Shown here in pieces: positions 1 to 11,293 of a stretch of 64,000 nucleotides of DNA. Within the stretch, counting starts at the first letter, position 1. Every line of letters starts with the position of its first letter. Source of the DNA: Chrysomallon squamiferum (lineage: Eukaryota > Mollusca > Gastropoda > Neomphalida > Peltospiridae); NCBI GenBank assembly GCA_012295275.1, contig CM022671.1, positions 36,402,683-36,466,682 of the forward strand, written 5' to 3'. Made by a program: the position numbers and the translations under genes. Below the pieces are notes generated by a model that saw nothing but the letters and a program-made list of their open reading frames with translations, searched no databases and was not told the DNA's origin.

Positions 1-2670
1 TTATTTAAATTGTGCAAATGATTTAATATTTTTCATATGATCACTAAATGTGATTTTCATTTTGTCTGACATCTTAGATTATAATTTTATGTGACGAGAT
101 AAAATAAATAAGCATTTTTATGTTATGCAATTATTCTAAAATTGTGTTTACCAGAAAATGATGTCTTTACACCAGAAGAGAGTTTTTATTAATAGTACGA
201 GAAAAATATAAATCAGAGGGAAGAAATGTTTTATGAATATTCAAAAGAATGGAATATGTTGATGAAGAATAAAAGTAAATCCGAGCAGTGTATGAATCAG
301 ATTGTTAAGCATAAGAAGACTTATTTACAAGTGTACTAATGTTAGTAACCAGTCTCTATACACAAAGTAAGCTCAGCCATGGATGTGTACACACCTGACG
401 TGAATTAACACAAGAACAGCGTGATTGAAAATAATAACAACAGTAATCTGCAGACGTGATGAAGTGTGTTCATATTACAGTGTCCAGTGAACCGAGGCGC
501 CCCCACTTACTGAATAGTCTCTGTGTGGACAAAAAAAAAAAAATAATAATAAAAAAAAAAAAAAAAAAATCAAAATTGATTGGATTTCTGAGATCAGTAA
601 TCGATAGGTTTGGCAATAATCCATGAACTGGGTAAACACAACAAGAATTTTGTACAGTATTATTTATATCGTATTAAATATTTATTTGTAAATAGAATTT
701 TTTAAAATAAATGTCTTATTAATTTTACCTGTCTACTCACGGTTATACATAAACAATATTATTATTATAAAATACGAATTTACATGATTTGTGTGCATGT
801 TTAAGAGCATGTGAGTGACAAAGAGAGAAGTAATGTTGATATATTTGTTACATATGTAAATATATGTACTAATGATATTTATTCGTGTTCGGTTTCTGTA
901 CATTTATTTCTTTCTCTAATAATACTGACGTTTAACTGGGATCAATTCTATGTAATTGATAGCGTGTAGTTTAAAAATTAACAAGATTGTTATTTTATTT
1001 TATTAATTTATTATACACTTTGTGTCGCCAGCTTATTGCCAGTATTGAAGGCCTTTGTATGAGCATCGATTCTTTTATTTCCAGTTAGTGCGTATTTTTC
1101 GGTATGAGGGAAGGTGTAGATTACACATCACTTATTGCTAATCAGCCAATGATCTTCATTGTACAGGAAATAATTGATATTTCGCAAACCATTCACTGTA
1201 TTTACTTTTTCGACCATTTAAAAAAAAGTATTTCCGCTTCACATAACTAACATGCAGCACAGCAGATATTCTGGCTTTAATCGCCTCCCATATTGGCCAG
1301 TGCTGACTTCTCTTTCAGGGCCTCACAATGATTACATATTCATCGACTCTTTCAACTTCATGTAAATCCTGTCAGATTAATACTGCTTGTAGGTCAGTCC
1401 TATCTGTCTGTTGGTGGCTTTCGAGAGTTGTAGGGATTTTCACAAAGCAAACAATTTTATCTTTATAAATGTTGACATTTCGACTCAAGTTTCATTCCTG
1501 TGACTTTTACATAACCCAGACAACGCACATACAACAACTCCCTCAACAAAGTAGGTTTATGTTAATAACGAAATACTGAAGACAGTTATTATAACGTGAG
1601 GTAGATTATTAACTGTTTTTAACATTGTTGTATTGCGACTATAAAACACTGATAATAATTTCAGTGACTTGTAAATTATTAAAAACATTAAATATGTTTA
1701 CTCTTTCGTTTGTTTTTATTTAAAATGTTGAGAATTTTAAAATGTATCACAACTGACAAGAAGATAAAACCCTATCCTATCGTGTGAGCAGTGTAGCGAA
1801 GTTGAGATACAATCGGGTAACTCTGTATTGTTCTCTATTTCACAAATAACCTGTGTGTAATTTAGTCAACAGTTTTAATACATACACACACACATACATA
1901 CATACATATAGAGACCTACACATACATGTGAAACATACATCATACATATATATATATATATATATACACACACATACATACACACACACACACACACACA
2001 CTATCAGTTCGTGTAAATTTATTAAATGAAATAAAACGTGAAAAACTCACGCGTCAAATATCAATCATTTATATTTACAAATAAGTAAATCATGAAATAC
2101 GTACATTTGTCACACAAGTGTTTAATCAGTAAATAATCCTACTTTTAGATATTCTCTATAAAAGAATTACAGTACTAAGTCCGTCGCTGATGCTTATTAC
2201 CGACAAAACCAACATATTCCGCAGTATCTGAAACAAAGAAATGATTAGCCATGTTAAAAACTGTTCAAGCGCGGTTGATCAAATCAGCTTTTGAGATGCC
2301 GGTCAAAGACCTCGGTATAAAGTATAAACAATATCTTTTTCCACTTTCAAGTTAACGTGTTAAAAAAGTTCAAAATATCCTTCAGTTGGGTATATGTGTA
2401 CATATACATATATATATATTGTATGTATGTGTAGGCCTCTGTATGTATGTATGTGTGCATGTATGTATGCATGTATGTATGTATGTATGTATGAGTATAT
2501 AATGAAAAAATAATTCATTTAATATGATAACGAATACCAAAACAGGCGACGTTCAAACAGAACAGAACAGAACAAAACAAAACAAAACAAACAAACAAAC
2601 AAACGAACAAACAAAAAATCCTAAGTAAATGGTAATATTGCTACTTAGGACACAACATAATTATTATATA
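1..2670. other. Intergenic DNA upstream of PQBP1, no gene recognised
   Basis: AT-rich sequence with stop codons in all frames and no recognisable coding exon. It holds A-rich runs near 530-570, a mixed CA/TA/TACA microsatellite at about 1875-2003, a GTAT-type repeat at about 2425-2493 and a CAAAA/CAAA-rich patch at about 2560-2620. The 3' end of another gene could be hidden here, but I see nothing that supports one. Confidence 0.6.
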
Positions 2671-2730
2671 TTTTATTGCATAAGAGTTATCTCCCATAAA
2701 ATAAATTGAAGCCTAGTGAAGGAAGAAAAG

Positions 2731-2802
2731 TAACTTCCGGTAGCAGACAAACGCATTTGGACTTCGCCATTAGAATTTTGATATACATGTTTAGTAAACA
2801 TC
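2731..2802 (+). promoter_or_regulatory. Probable PQBP1 core promoter / 5' UTR with ETS-type site
   Basis: ACTTCCGG, an ETS-family consensus typical of TATA-less housekeeping promoters, lies at 2733-2740, about 60 bases before the PQBP1 start codon. No TATA box is visible at a suitable distance. The transcription start is inferred, not seen. Confidence 0.4.
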
Positions 2803-5761
2803 ATGCCTTTGCCTGCTGCTTTAGCTGCACGATTGGCCAAAAGGGGACTGGTAAAACCTGAAGAAATCAAGCTTCCACAAAAACCAGGTTTAATTATTTA
2901 TATATATTAAATTGTAAATAAATAAGCAGTAACCAAGGCAAGAGTACCGTCGTCTGATCTGATCCTAGGCTAGAGAATAGACCCAGTTACTAGTATTACT
3001 GTATTAGTCTGTTACAGTTGCTAGTACTGTATTTAACAATAATAATAAAAAAAAAGTATCCTAGCATTATATATTAAAAAATTATATCACATAACATTAT
3101 AATTGACATATTACATGATTTGATACCAAACTACGAAGACTGAATAAAAAAAAAAAAAAATTAAATGTGAAATTAAAATTAAATACATACGTAACATAGT
3201 GACAAAAAAAAAAAAAAAAAATAAATAAATAAATAAATAAATTAAAAAAGAAAGAAAGAAAGAACAAAATTGTTTAGTTAAGGAAGTTACAAATTCATTA
3301 AATATTTTTCCTTTGTAAGGAAAATTCTGATTCATATTATTACTGTTTATTTATAAATTTAATATATATTTTGTTATTTTTTGTGTATAAATGTACACAT
3401 ATAAGTAAACTTTATTCCTCCACTCCCCAGAAACTGAAGAAAACATTCTGCAGCATAAACTAATGGCTAAACTGGTAGTAGTACATATTAATTAATGTGC
3501 AGCCTAAGTCAATTTTTGGAATGAAAAGATATTCATTTAATTTTTGTTTTACTGTAGTTTATTTTCTTACATTTAGAGGAGGTTGAAGAGGTTTTTGCAG
3601 AGGACTATGATGATCCATCCAATCCAGACACAACTTTGGAGTCCACCGTGAAAACAACCACCAACAGTATAGACACACCCACTGAACACACCCTTATCTA
3701 TGAAACAGTTGCTTGTCCAAACAAATGGAACCCATACCACAAATGTGTGGCTTTTTGTCGTGGTCACTGGGGAGTTAAAGAGTTCATTCCAGAACCAGTG
3801 ATGTTGAAACGCAGAGAAAGACATCTGAGGAAATATCCTCTTCCCGAAGGTTGGATAGAAGTAGCTGATCCAGAAACGTTAGTGCTTTTTTTTTTTTTTT
3901 TCTAAAATGAGCAGGTGATACGTGAAAACCTGTGAAATCAATAACTTTTGTTTCTGTTAGGCATGATTACTGTTTACTTTGATTCTAGTTACTGTTGACT
4001 TTACTGTACATTTTCAGAGGCAGATACTACTACTGGAGTGTCACCACTGACCAAGTGTCCTGGCTCTCACCACTGCATCCACAGGCAACCATTACTTTAC
4101 CTGCTGACAGACTACAAGGTACTCTGACTTACTCACGGACTACTTGCCAACAACTGTCTCACATATTTTGTATCTGTCTGGATTTTTCAGAACCAAATTC
4201 AAATATAAGCTAAAAAAAAATTACTGCTTAATCATCATAATTTGAACAAACCTCTTTGATTCCAGTTAATTATTATTCAGTTAGCATATTCAGTTAAATA
4301 GTGCCTCTAAAACAGATATATCAAAGATTGTGGTATCACTAGAGTGTAAAACTAGTGTGTAAGAGCAGGTTTTTATCAATACTACAGTTTTTGCCTTTGT
4401 TACTTGTAATTCCACTGTGAATATTTTCTTTTCAGCCATGTTGGACAGTTCAGGGAGGGCTGACATAGCAAACAATGATGATGAACACATGGAAGTCCAG
4501 AGTGATCTGGTTTGTCACAAATTATTATTAGTTTTTCTTTCTTGTTTGTCCTATTTTCTATCAACCTATATCTGTCTCTCTATCTATGCATGCACACATG
4601 TAAACAAAACTGAGGATGACTAAATTGTAAAGAAGCAAAACAAGGTGTATTTTTGTACTGTTTCAGAGTGATCTAAGCAGTTCTGAATCTTCAAGTGATG
4701 GAGAACAAGAGAGACGCAGGGACAGAAACCGAGACAGGGGAAGACGATATTCACGAGGTCATAATGTAGAAAAAAAAGGTTTGTATTTTATCATTACATG
4801 AAAAAGGACAGGAAATAAACTTTAAAAGTAACAAAAAATGTGATGATACAGTTGTCAGTGTATATGTATATAAACTGTTTACAATCAGTAAGAAACAGGA
4901 TCAAGTACAAATGTTGTTTCCAGAGTATTGGTATCTCAAACGCAGCTGTTATTTGTTTAGATCCTCATGATGTTAAATTAAAATAATTTTTCAGGCAGCA
5001 AACGAGGTAAAGAAGACACTTTGGATCCAATGGACCCTGCATCATACTCAGACATTCCTCGGTAAAGTTAATTTTAAATTTTAAATATACAGAGAAACCT
5101 TCCTAAAATCAAAACTCTCTTTAAACCAGACACAGTATTTTAATTTTTTTTTTTTATTATTTACAGTTTATTAGAATAACATAATAATAATACAAATAAT
5201 TGTATACAAACTTAAACTTCCCTCCTCCAGCCCCCAAAAATGAAAGAAAATAGAAAAATATGAATACCTAATGTTAAAAAAACCCTACATTACATTCTGC
5301 AATATCAACTAACAACTAAATTAGAACATTTTAATTTTTAAATATTTTAGTTAAATCAAACTGTAGACCATGTTAATATTTAATTATTTTAGCTAGTAGT
5401 ACATATTATTATTTAATTATTTTTAATTGTAGAACCAGCACATTTTAGATTACAAATATTTAATTGATATTTAACTATTTTAGATAATACAAACTGTAGA
5501 CTTAGTGCTATAGATATTTAAGTATTTTAGATAATACAAACTGTAAAACTCGTACATATAACAATTTAATAATGTGAACTGTAGGACTGAAACATATTTA
5601 ATTATTTCAGGGGTTCGTGGTCTGATGGTCTAGATCAGAGAGGAAAGGCAAAGACTGGGGTGGATGTTACAGTCTCCGGTCCCCTTTTCCAGCAGCGTCC
5701 CTACCCCAGTCCTGGGGACGTGTTACGTGCAAACAGAGAAATGTCAGAAAAAAAGACATAA
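2803..5761 (+). CDS. PQBP1: Polyglutamine-binding protein 1 (PQBP1), seven coding exons
   Basis: Exons: 2803-2887, 3577-3877, 4018-4118, 4436-4509, 4667-4778, 4995-5061, 5611-5761. Phases match across every junction and give 296 residues (human PQBP1 has 265). PQBP1 is a nuclear WW-domain protein linked to transcription and pre-mRNA splicing that binds the U5 15-kDa protein. Visible: the family start [15 protein letters not shown]; an acidic AEDYDD stretch; a WW domain at about 118-150 (W121, YYY at 132-134, W135, second signature Trp 144 in VSWLSP); an Arg/Asp/Glu-rich exon 5; [10 protein letters not shown]; and the C-terminal [19 protein letters not shown], the U5-15kD-binding segment. Upstream of the WW domain is a Cys/His-rich insert (about 85-110) absent from human PQBP1. 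The mammalian polar di-repeat region is missing. A poly-A signal lies near 6445. Exon 6 and everything 3' of it was later duplicated. Confidence 0.95.
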
Positions 5762-6880
5762 TAATTAAAACAAACAAATAACTTTTTGCTTGAGAAAAGA
5801 AAGAGTATGCTGAGTTGGGTTGTTTCTTAACTATATTTTACAGTTTTACTCCGAGTTGATTGTTATTTTAATTCATTTACTTTTACGTTTGTCAGATATT
5901 TTTCACAAGATTATTTACTAATTTACCTCCGCCTTTAAATAACACTGTTAACAACATACTTTAATATCTCAGCAGAAAAAGATGAAACTTGTTATTGTCA
6001 TTCTGTTGGCTACTATTAACTGATAAATGGTGTACAGTCTTTCATTTACAGAATATGTAGTGGCACTGTTGTTTCCAGAGACGGGGCTTACCTCCCCTTG
6101 TCATCCCTTAGTTCTTGCTCAGTTTGATTTATCATCTAGTACAGTTACCAAAACCATCATCGTATTATTGCAACCACCTTCTTCAGTTACTGAAACATGA
6201 CTAAGTTTGATACAGTATTTTTCAGCACTGTTAATTTAAGATGGCTGTTACAGTTGTGTATGTTGGTATTTCATTCTGTAGACACGGTGCACAAGGCACG
6301 TTATTTCGAGATGTTTCTGTCCTCTCAGAGCAAAGTCACTTGAGCATCACTGATCTGCTGGGGATGACATGTTCTGTCTGTGTTTCAACAAAACCATTTG
6401 TTTTATTTTTCACGAATTATTATTATTATTTTTTTATATGTAAATAAAACTCATATGAATCAACATCTCAGATATGTAAAATATTTTCCCATTTGTTGTT
6501 GTTCTTGCATAATTGATGTATTCCTCATTTATAATAAAAGTTGACAGCTATATCAGATTAATAAAAAGGAAAAGAAGAAGATAATTCTTTCAATGTACTT
6601 TAAAGAATGTTCTTATTGTATTAGTTAATATAATAATAAAATCACTATTATTAATTTAATATTAAAAACAAAAATAAAAGAAAAGGTAAATTAATGTATT
6701 AGTAGGACTATTCAGTTAGCAGAATGAGAAAAGAATAATGTAAGAAATGATATTCATGTTAATGAAAGTAAGAAATGATACATTATAAACTATAATTTGA
6801 TGTCAATCTGTCATTGTTATTAAAAATCTGCTCACAGGAAGAGATAAAATATTCATAGGGTACATTATTTGTTCATATAT
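5762..6880 (+). other. PQBP1 3' UTR and flank
   Basis: No coding potential that I trust. AATAAA in an ATGTAAATAAAACTC context near 6445 is the first good poly-A signal after the PQBP1 stop; another AATAAAA is near 6533. The open frame at 6241-6447 lies inside this probable UTR and has no family resemblance. The region is repeated at about 23793-24903. Confidence 0.5.
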
Positions 6881-6881
6881 A

Positions 6882-7602
6882 CAGTGGTACTTGACTTACA
6901 AATTTAATTCTTTCCGTGACTGAGCTACTATCTGAGTTTGCTTGTAAATCAAATCAATTTTCGCAACTAAAATTAATTGAAATAACATTAATCCGCTCCA
7001 ACCTCCCGAAAACCACACCATTTTTTTTTTTTTTTTTTTGTAACGTGTTTTTAAATAAGAAAAATGTATTTAGAAATGACAAATATTGCATGAAAACAAA
7101 CAAAAGAAATATATTCATTTTGTAAAGTGTATGTATCTTGGAGATCAGACAAATTATTTTAACTCCTTCAGCTTCAGTATGGTACATACCATAAACATAC
7201 TATGCTCGTACTGACCAGCCAAGTTAACTACATGCAGTCCTCGCTCATGTTTATCTATGAATTCAAACTTTAGTTCAATGGACATCATCGACTTCTTCTC
7301 AGCACTGTTCTTTGCACTCACTTTCTTAGGATCCATGGAAATTTATCAAATTACTGCATAAAACGCGAGCACAACACAACACTGATGCTTTTGCGGCGAA
7401 GTAATCACATGAAGTAAACGAGGGAGACGCGGGATGCTGGTCGGATGTTGTGTTGTTCGTTGAGCCAACTAGCTGCGGCATATCTTAGGCTCGCTTGTAA
7501 ATCGGAATTTGGCTCGCAACCCAAAGCAAAAAATCGACTGGGCGACTGCTCGTAACTCGATAAACTCGTAAGTTGGGACACTCGTAAGTGGATGTACCAC
7601 TG
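6882..7602. mobile_element. Non-autonomous pogo/Tigger-type (Tc1-mariner superfamily) DNA transposon, copy A
   Basis: The ends are imperfect inverted repeats: CAGTGGTAC followed by a TTGACTTACAA-type stretch on the left, and the reverse complement of CAGTGGTACATCCACTTACGAG on the right. Both sides are flanked by TA (6880-6881 and 7603-7604), the target duplication of Tc1/mariner/pogo elements. The 721-base element keeps only a fragment of transposase on the minus strand (7154-7336), so it is a deletion derivative. Confidence 0.75.
7154..7336 (-). pseudogene. N-terminal fragment of a Tigger/CENP-B-like transposase
   Basis: About 60 residues beginning MDPKKVSAKNSAEKK and continuing with a KHERG...VVNLAGQY...ICTILK-like pattern. 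This matches the psq-type helix-turn-helix N-terminus of TIGD/Jerky/CENP-B family transposases. The frame then ends; the CENP-B DNA-binding and DDE catalytic parts are absent. It lies inside the inverted-repeat element and is not a host gene. A second copy is at 25184-25366. Confidence 0.7.
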
Positions 7603-7865
7603 TATATTGGTGTGTGTGTGTGCGTGCGCGTGTGCGTTTATTTATTTATTTAAAAACAATCACAACAACATTGTTGTGTGTAAGATGAATTCCACTTCAT
7701 TTGACTAACAACTGTATAACGATTAGATAAGAACATATTTAACAGTGCGGAAACATCAACTACGACAACTACCAATGACGGAACTTTTTATTTCTGTGAA
7801 AAAGTCAACAATTTTCTTTTATTTCAGTTCTTTAATTCCGGTGTTATTTTCTACTATTTGGAAGG

Positions 7866-8820
7866 TCAGACAGAGAATGTGTAGTCTGAAATTAAAATAT
7901 TCAAATAATATACATTAAACAAAATAGTGAATACTTTTGGATATACTAAAAACAGTTTAACACATTTTGATATATTAACAAATGTAGCTCATTCAGAAAT
8001 AATATAACTGTTTTGTTAATACAGAAATGCAAAAAACCGTAAGCGACTTTTTCAGACATGACGTAGTGACGTCACTAACAAACCGAAGTGCTGCCTTAGA
8101 AACCAGTGATGTGTCTGATCATGTCTTTTCACTCGTAAATTTGACAAGTGATTCATGCGATGTTGTTATTTACTATCCCTTGTTGTTATTTAATCAAACA
8201 ATAACACTTCACATCATTTTCACTCGTTGCTTACATAAATATGTATCTAAATTTTCTGTTGAGAATTGTATAATAAATATTGATACCTAAATCTCTTTCA
8301 CTTTATCTTTCTGTCATTGTTTCAAAAAGAGTGTCTGTGATTTAATGTTTTTTCTGAGAGTTTGTGACACAAACTTTTACACTTACCCGCTACCAGACAG
8401 TCGCATATGTTCGTATCGCTGTTGCAGAAGCCAAGTATTGCATTGTATTTATTTCTGCACTGAGATGAACAGAAGCTAGCATCATCCTGATCACTGCACG
8501 GAGGGCCATCCTTGAGTGTCGTGTCCCCAGCTGAATATTACAAGACAAGTTCTTATTGTATAAACTAATCGTTGCTGCGGTCATTTTAGTTCAAACGTGA
8601 AATATCAATTTATCCGCTTCTAGTATAGATCAATGACAATGTCGTGTAAAATGGAACATTAACATTTATTTTTGATTTCTTTCTTTGCTGCAAACACAGA
8701 GAATCATACGTTTCTTTTATAATAACTTGCTCACCTATATTTCAGGGTTTATAAAGTAAGCCGCTGAGTCTACTGAGATTAAGCCAAGAAAACCCTCAAA
8801 CTCAAACCCACCATTAATAC

Positions 8821-8868
<48 letters not shown>

Positions 8869-9239
8869 TTCTCTCAGAGTAGGACGGTCAGTTGACGAAG
8901 ACTCTGTCGGCCGTTGTCTTTATTTGAAAGGCTTGTCTGTGTACTTGGTACATTACGACTATAAAAATACTTTATGAGCAGACTGAAATGAGTCTACATT
9001 TCACGTGATCCTCGGCCTCTTACCAGCTTTGCGCGAGTCTGTATACATGCAAATCAAACTTGGAACATGCTCAAGAAATCAATTCGAGATATTAAAATCT
9101 TAATGTAATTTAAACTTTTAATATTAAGCTTGATAAATTTCGTTTCGAATTATTTGTACGTTCACATTTTACAACTACTGCGATACTTACATTGAACAAA
9201 GTAGAAAACCAGGAACATTAGGAGATGTTTGCCAGTCAT
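7866..9239 (-). CDS. CSαβ defensin-like secreted peptide 1 (three exons)
   Basis: Exons (minus strand): 9239-9191, 8530-8387, 7885-7866; both introns are phase 1 and the product is 70 residues. Exon 1 encodes a 16-residue hydrophobic signal peptide starting MTGKHLL. Exon 2 (144 bases) encodes the mature domain, with six cysteines spaced C-x8-C-x3-C-x9-C-x6-C-x-C. That is the CSαβ pattern of invertebrate defensins, including a Gly-x-Cys before the last pair (γ-core). Exon 3 adds six residues and the stop. The exon 2 donor (GTAAGT at 8386-8381) is shared by all four paralogues, so reading through it would be wrong. A likely role is host defence. CSαβ folds also occur in channel-acting peptides, so function is inferred. 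Transcription starts near a TATA box at 9319-9326. Confidence 0.8.
8067..8074. promoter_or_regulatory. Palindromic CRE (TGACGTCA) in intron 2 of defensin-like gene 1
   Basis: Perfect 8-base CRE preceded by a second TGACGTA half-like site, inside a conserved block of about 70 bases. The same block recurs at the matching place in genes 2 (11494-11501) and 4 (26084-26091), but not in gene 3. A role as a CREB/ATF-responsive enhancer is inferred. Confidence 0.4.
8815..8867. repeat. (TAA)n microsatellite in intron 1 of defensin-like gene 1
   Basis: Uninterrupted TAA-type trinucleotide run. Similar runs occupy the matching introns of the paralogues at about 15419-15536 (mixed TTA/ATTT) and 26858-26924. 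Confidence 0.95.
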
Positions 9240-9318
9240 CTTGACGCAGTGAAACCAAAAGTTGTGCGATTGGAGAATGTAGTAAGCAGAAGAGATAAAA
9301 ACAGACAGAGCTGACGAG

Positions 9319-9326
9319 TTTTTATA
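9319..9326 (-). promoter_or_regulatory. TATA box of defensin-like gene 1
   Basis: TATAAAAA on the minus strand, about 80 bases before the start codon. It sits in a strongly conserved block (AAGTATAAAAACTCGTC, then a TTTTATCTCTTCTGC stretch with a GATA-type core) found at all four genes and at two orphan sites. Confidence 0.75.
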
Positions 9327-9724
9327 CTTTTAGATCTTCTACCAGCTGTTACTTGTGTAATCAGTAAAACTACAGTTTGTTTTAAAACTGTCATTGTGTT
9401 TAGGAAACTGCTGAGAGATAAATGAAAAAGATTTTATAGATAGACTATTGCTTATTTATTAAACAAAATTCCTATTCAAATTTAAAAAAAAGAAGAAAAA
9501 AGTAAATTTTAAAATGTAAAGAAAGAAATATGCATTTTTTGTGAGTATTAATTTTTTTATGTGAAATTCAAATAAAAACAAAAATGTTATAGATGGAATA
9601 GTAATTATTTACTAAATAAACCTGCTATTTAAATAAATAATGTTTTAAATTTCCTGATGATAAAAATTATGTATATATATAAAATATTGACCTCAGGTAG
9701 ACAAAAAGAAATACATTAAAAGAA

Positions 9725-9975
9725 GTATACCAAAGATTGTGTTCACTAAATGAGGTATATCAAAGACTGTGGTACATTAAAAAAAGTATATCAAAGACTG
9801 TGGTACATTAAAAAAATGTATATCAAAGACTGTGGTATATTAAAAGAATTATATCAAAGGCAGTTGTCATTAAAAGAATTATATCAAAGACTGTGGTATA
9901 TCAAAAAATTTGGTTTATTAAAAGAGATATATGTGGTCATTAAAAGAGGTATATAAAAAAAATGGTAGATTAAAA
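9725..9975. repeat. Degenerate minisatellite upstream of defensin-like gene 1
   Basis: About nine imperfect copies of a unit of roughly 28 bases built around TATATCAAAGACTGTGGTA. Related arrays lie at about 14120-14360 (opposite orientation) and 27775-27990, always at the same distance upstream of a defensin-like promoter. The small open frame through it is a by-product of the repeat. Confidence 0.85.
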
Positions 9976-10235
9976 CGTATATCAATATTAGTGTGTTTAT
10001 AATATTACAGTGTATCACTATAATGTAACACTACTGTGTAACGCTGTTGTGTTTGTAATATTAGAGTGTAATACTAGTGTATTTGTCACACTACAGTGTG
10101 TCACTAGAATGTAATACTAGTGTATTTGTAATACTAGAATGGAATACTGAAGTGTAAGTCTAGTGTGTTCGTAATGCTGGTGGATAATACTGGGGTGTAA
10201 TACTAGAATCTTTGTAATTATAATTATTTTTGAGG

Positions 10236-10282
10236 CAGTAGTCGATCCTATGAACGCTGCATTATATTCAGACATTCCTCGA
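10236..10282 (+). pseudogene. Relic of PQBP1 exon 6
   Basis: Matches the end of exon 6 (GATCC.ATG, then TATTCAGACATTCCTCG). The splice donor is destroyed (GT changed to AT at 10283-10284) and no exon 7 follows, although diverged intron 6-like sequence does (to about 10630). It marks the left edge of an older, more diverged duplication that also carries defensin-like gene 2. Confidence 0.75.
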
Positions 10283-11293
10283 TAACGTTATTTTTTAATT
10301 TTAAATATACAGTGAAACCTTCGTCATCAAACCAGACATAATAAAATTAGTACTATTGATATTTAAGTATTTTAGATAATACAAACTGTAGAAGTAGTAC
10401 ATATTAAAATTTAGATATATTAGACATTTAAATAATATAAACTTCAAAGTCCATATTAAAATTTAAATATTGTAGATAACATGAAGTGTGAAACAAGGAC
10501 ATACTTAAATTTAATTATTTTAAGTAATACAAACTGTAGAACAAGTATATATTAATATTTAATTATTTCAGATGAAACAAACTGTTGAACTGGTATACAT
10601 TATTATTTAATTATTTTAGTTGACATATATGTAAGTATTACCAGCTGATCATCTTGTTATCATCATGTTTTTCAAATCTGAATAAAGAACAGGATTGAGT
10701 CTGATGCAACATTTTGTGTGAACTGTTAATTCGTGATGGCCCTTACAGCTGTGTACATTCATTTGTTATGTAGTGCACGAGAATCATTGTTTCTCTCTTT
10801 GAAATTCCTCCCCAGTCCTCCCCTAGCTGAAATTCCTGCCCTTTTGTTTTGAAATTCCAACCTTGTGCTGTCTGTGTGAGAATCTGTGATCTACTTGTGT
10901 GGACAAGCTCTGTCAGTGCGACTAAGAAATTCATTAAAATCGACTGTTTCAGTTTTGGTCAGCCTTTGTCTGATATAATCAACATGTAAATGATTTAAAG
11001 TAGTTTTCCTTTTATTACTGTTTTTCTCAAAATATAAATTCCTAACTAAATTAGATTAATAAAAAGGAAAAAAAAGAAAGTTTCCTTGATTCAATGTATT
11101 TTGAAAAAAACATCGTTCACATTTTTGTTGTCATTATTTGTTTCTACACGTAGATAATAACGAACTCTGAAATTAAAACATTGAATGTTAATAAACTGAA
11201 AGAAAATAAAGAAAATATTTTGATATAATAAATAATACAATTTTGATATAATAAAAAATGAGTGTATTTTAATATTTTCTTGTGTGTGGAAAG

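Larger units (their letters stand above)
5062..9420. repeat. Segmental duplication, copy A, left part
   Basis: Near-identical to about 23117-27350: PQBP1 intron 6, exon 7, 3' flank, a pogo-like element and defensin-like gene 1. The two copies differ by scattered substitutions and short indels, so the duplication is fairly recent. Exact identity was not computed. Confidence 0.85.

Noticed and set aside
6241-6447. 68-residue open frame, repeated at 24262-24471
   Set aside because: Lies in the PQBP1 3' UTR; similarity between copies is due to the recent duplication and no family is recognised.
8390-8584. Single-exon cysteine-rich open frames at 8390-8584, 11721-11960, 15790-16008 and 26331-26600
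   Set aside because: They start in intron 1 and read through a conserved GTAAGT donor. All four genes share signal exon, donor, and a third exon with matching phase, so the three-exon models are preferred.
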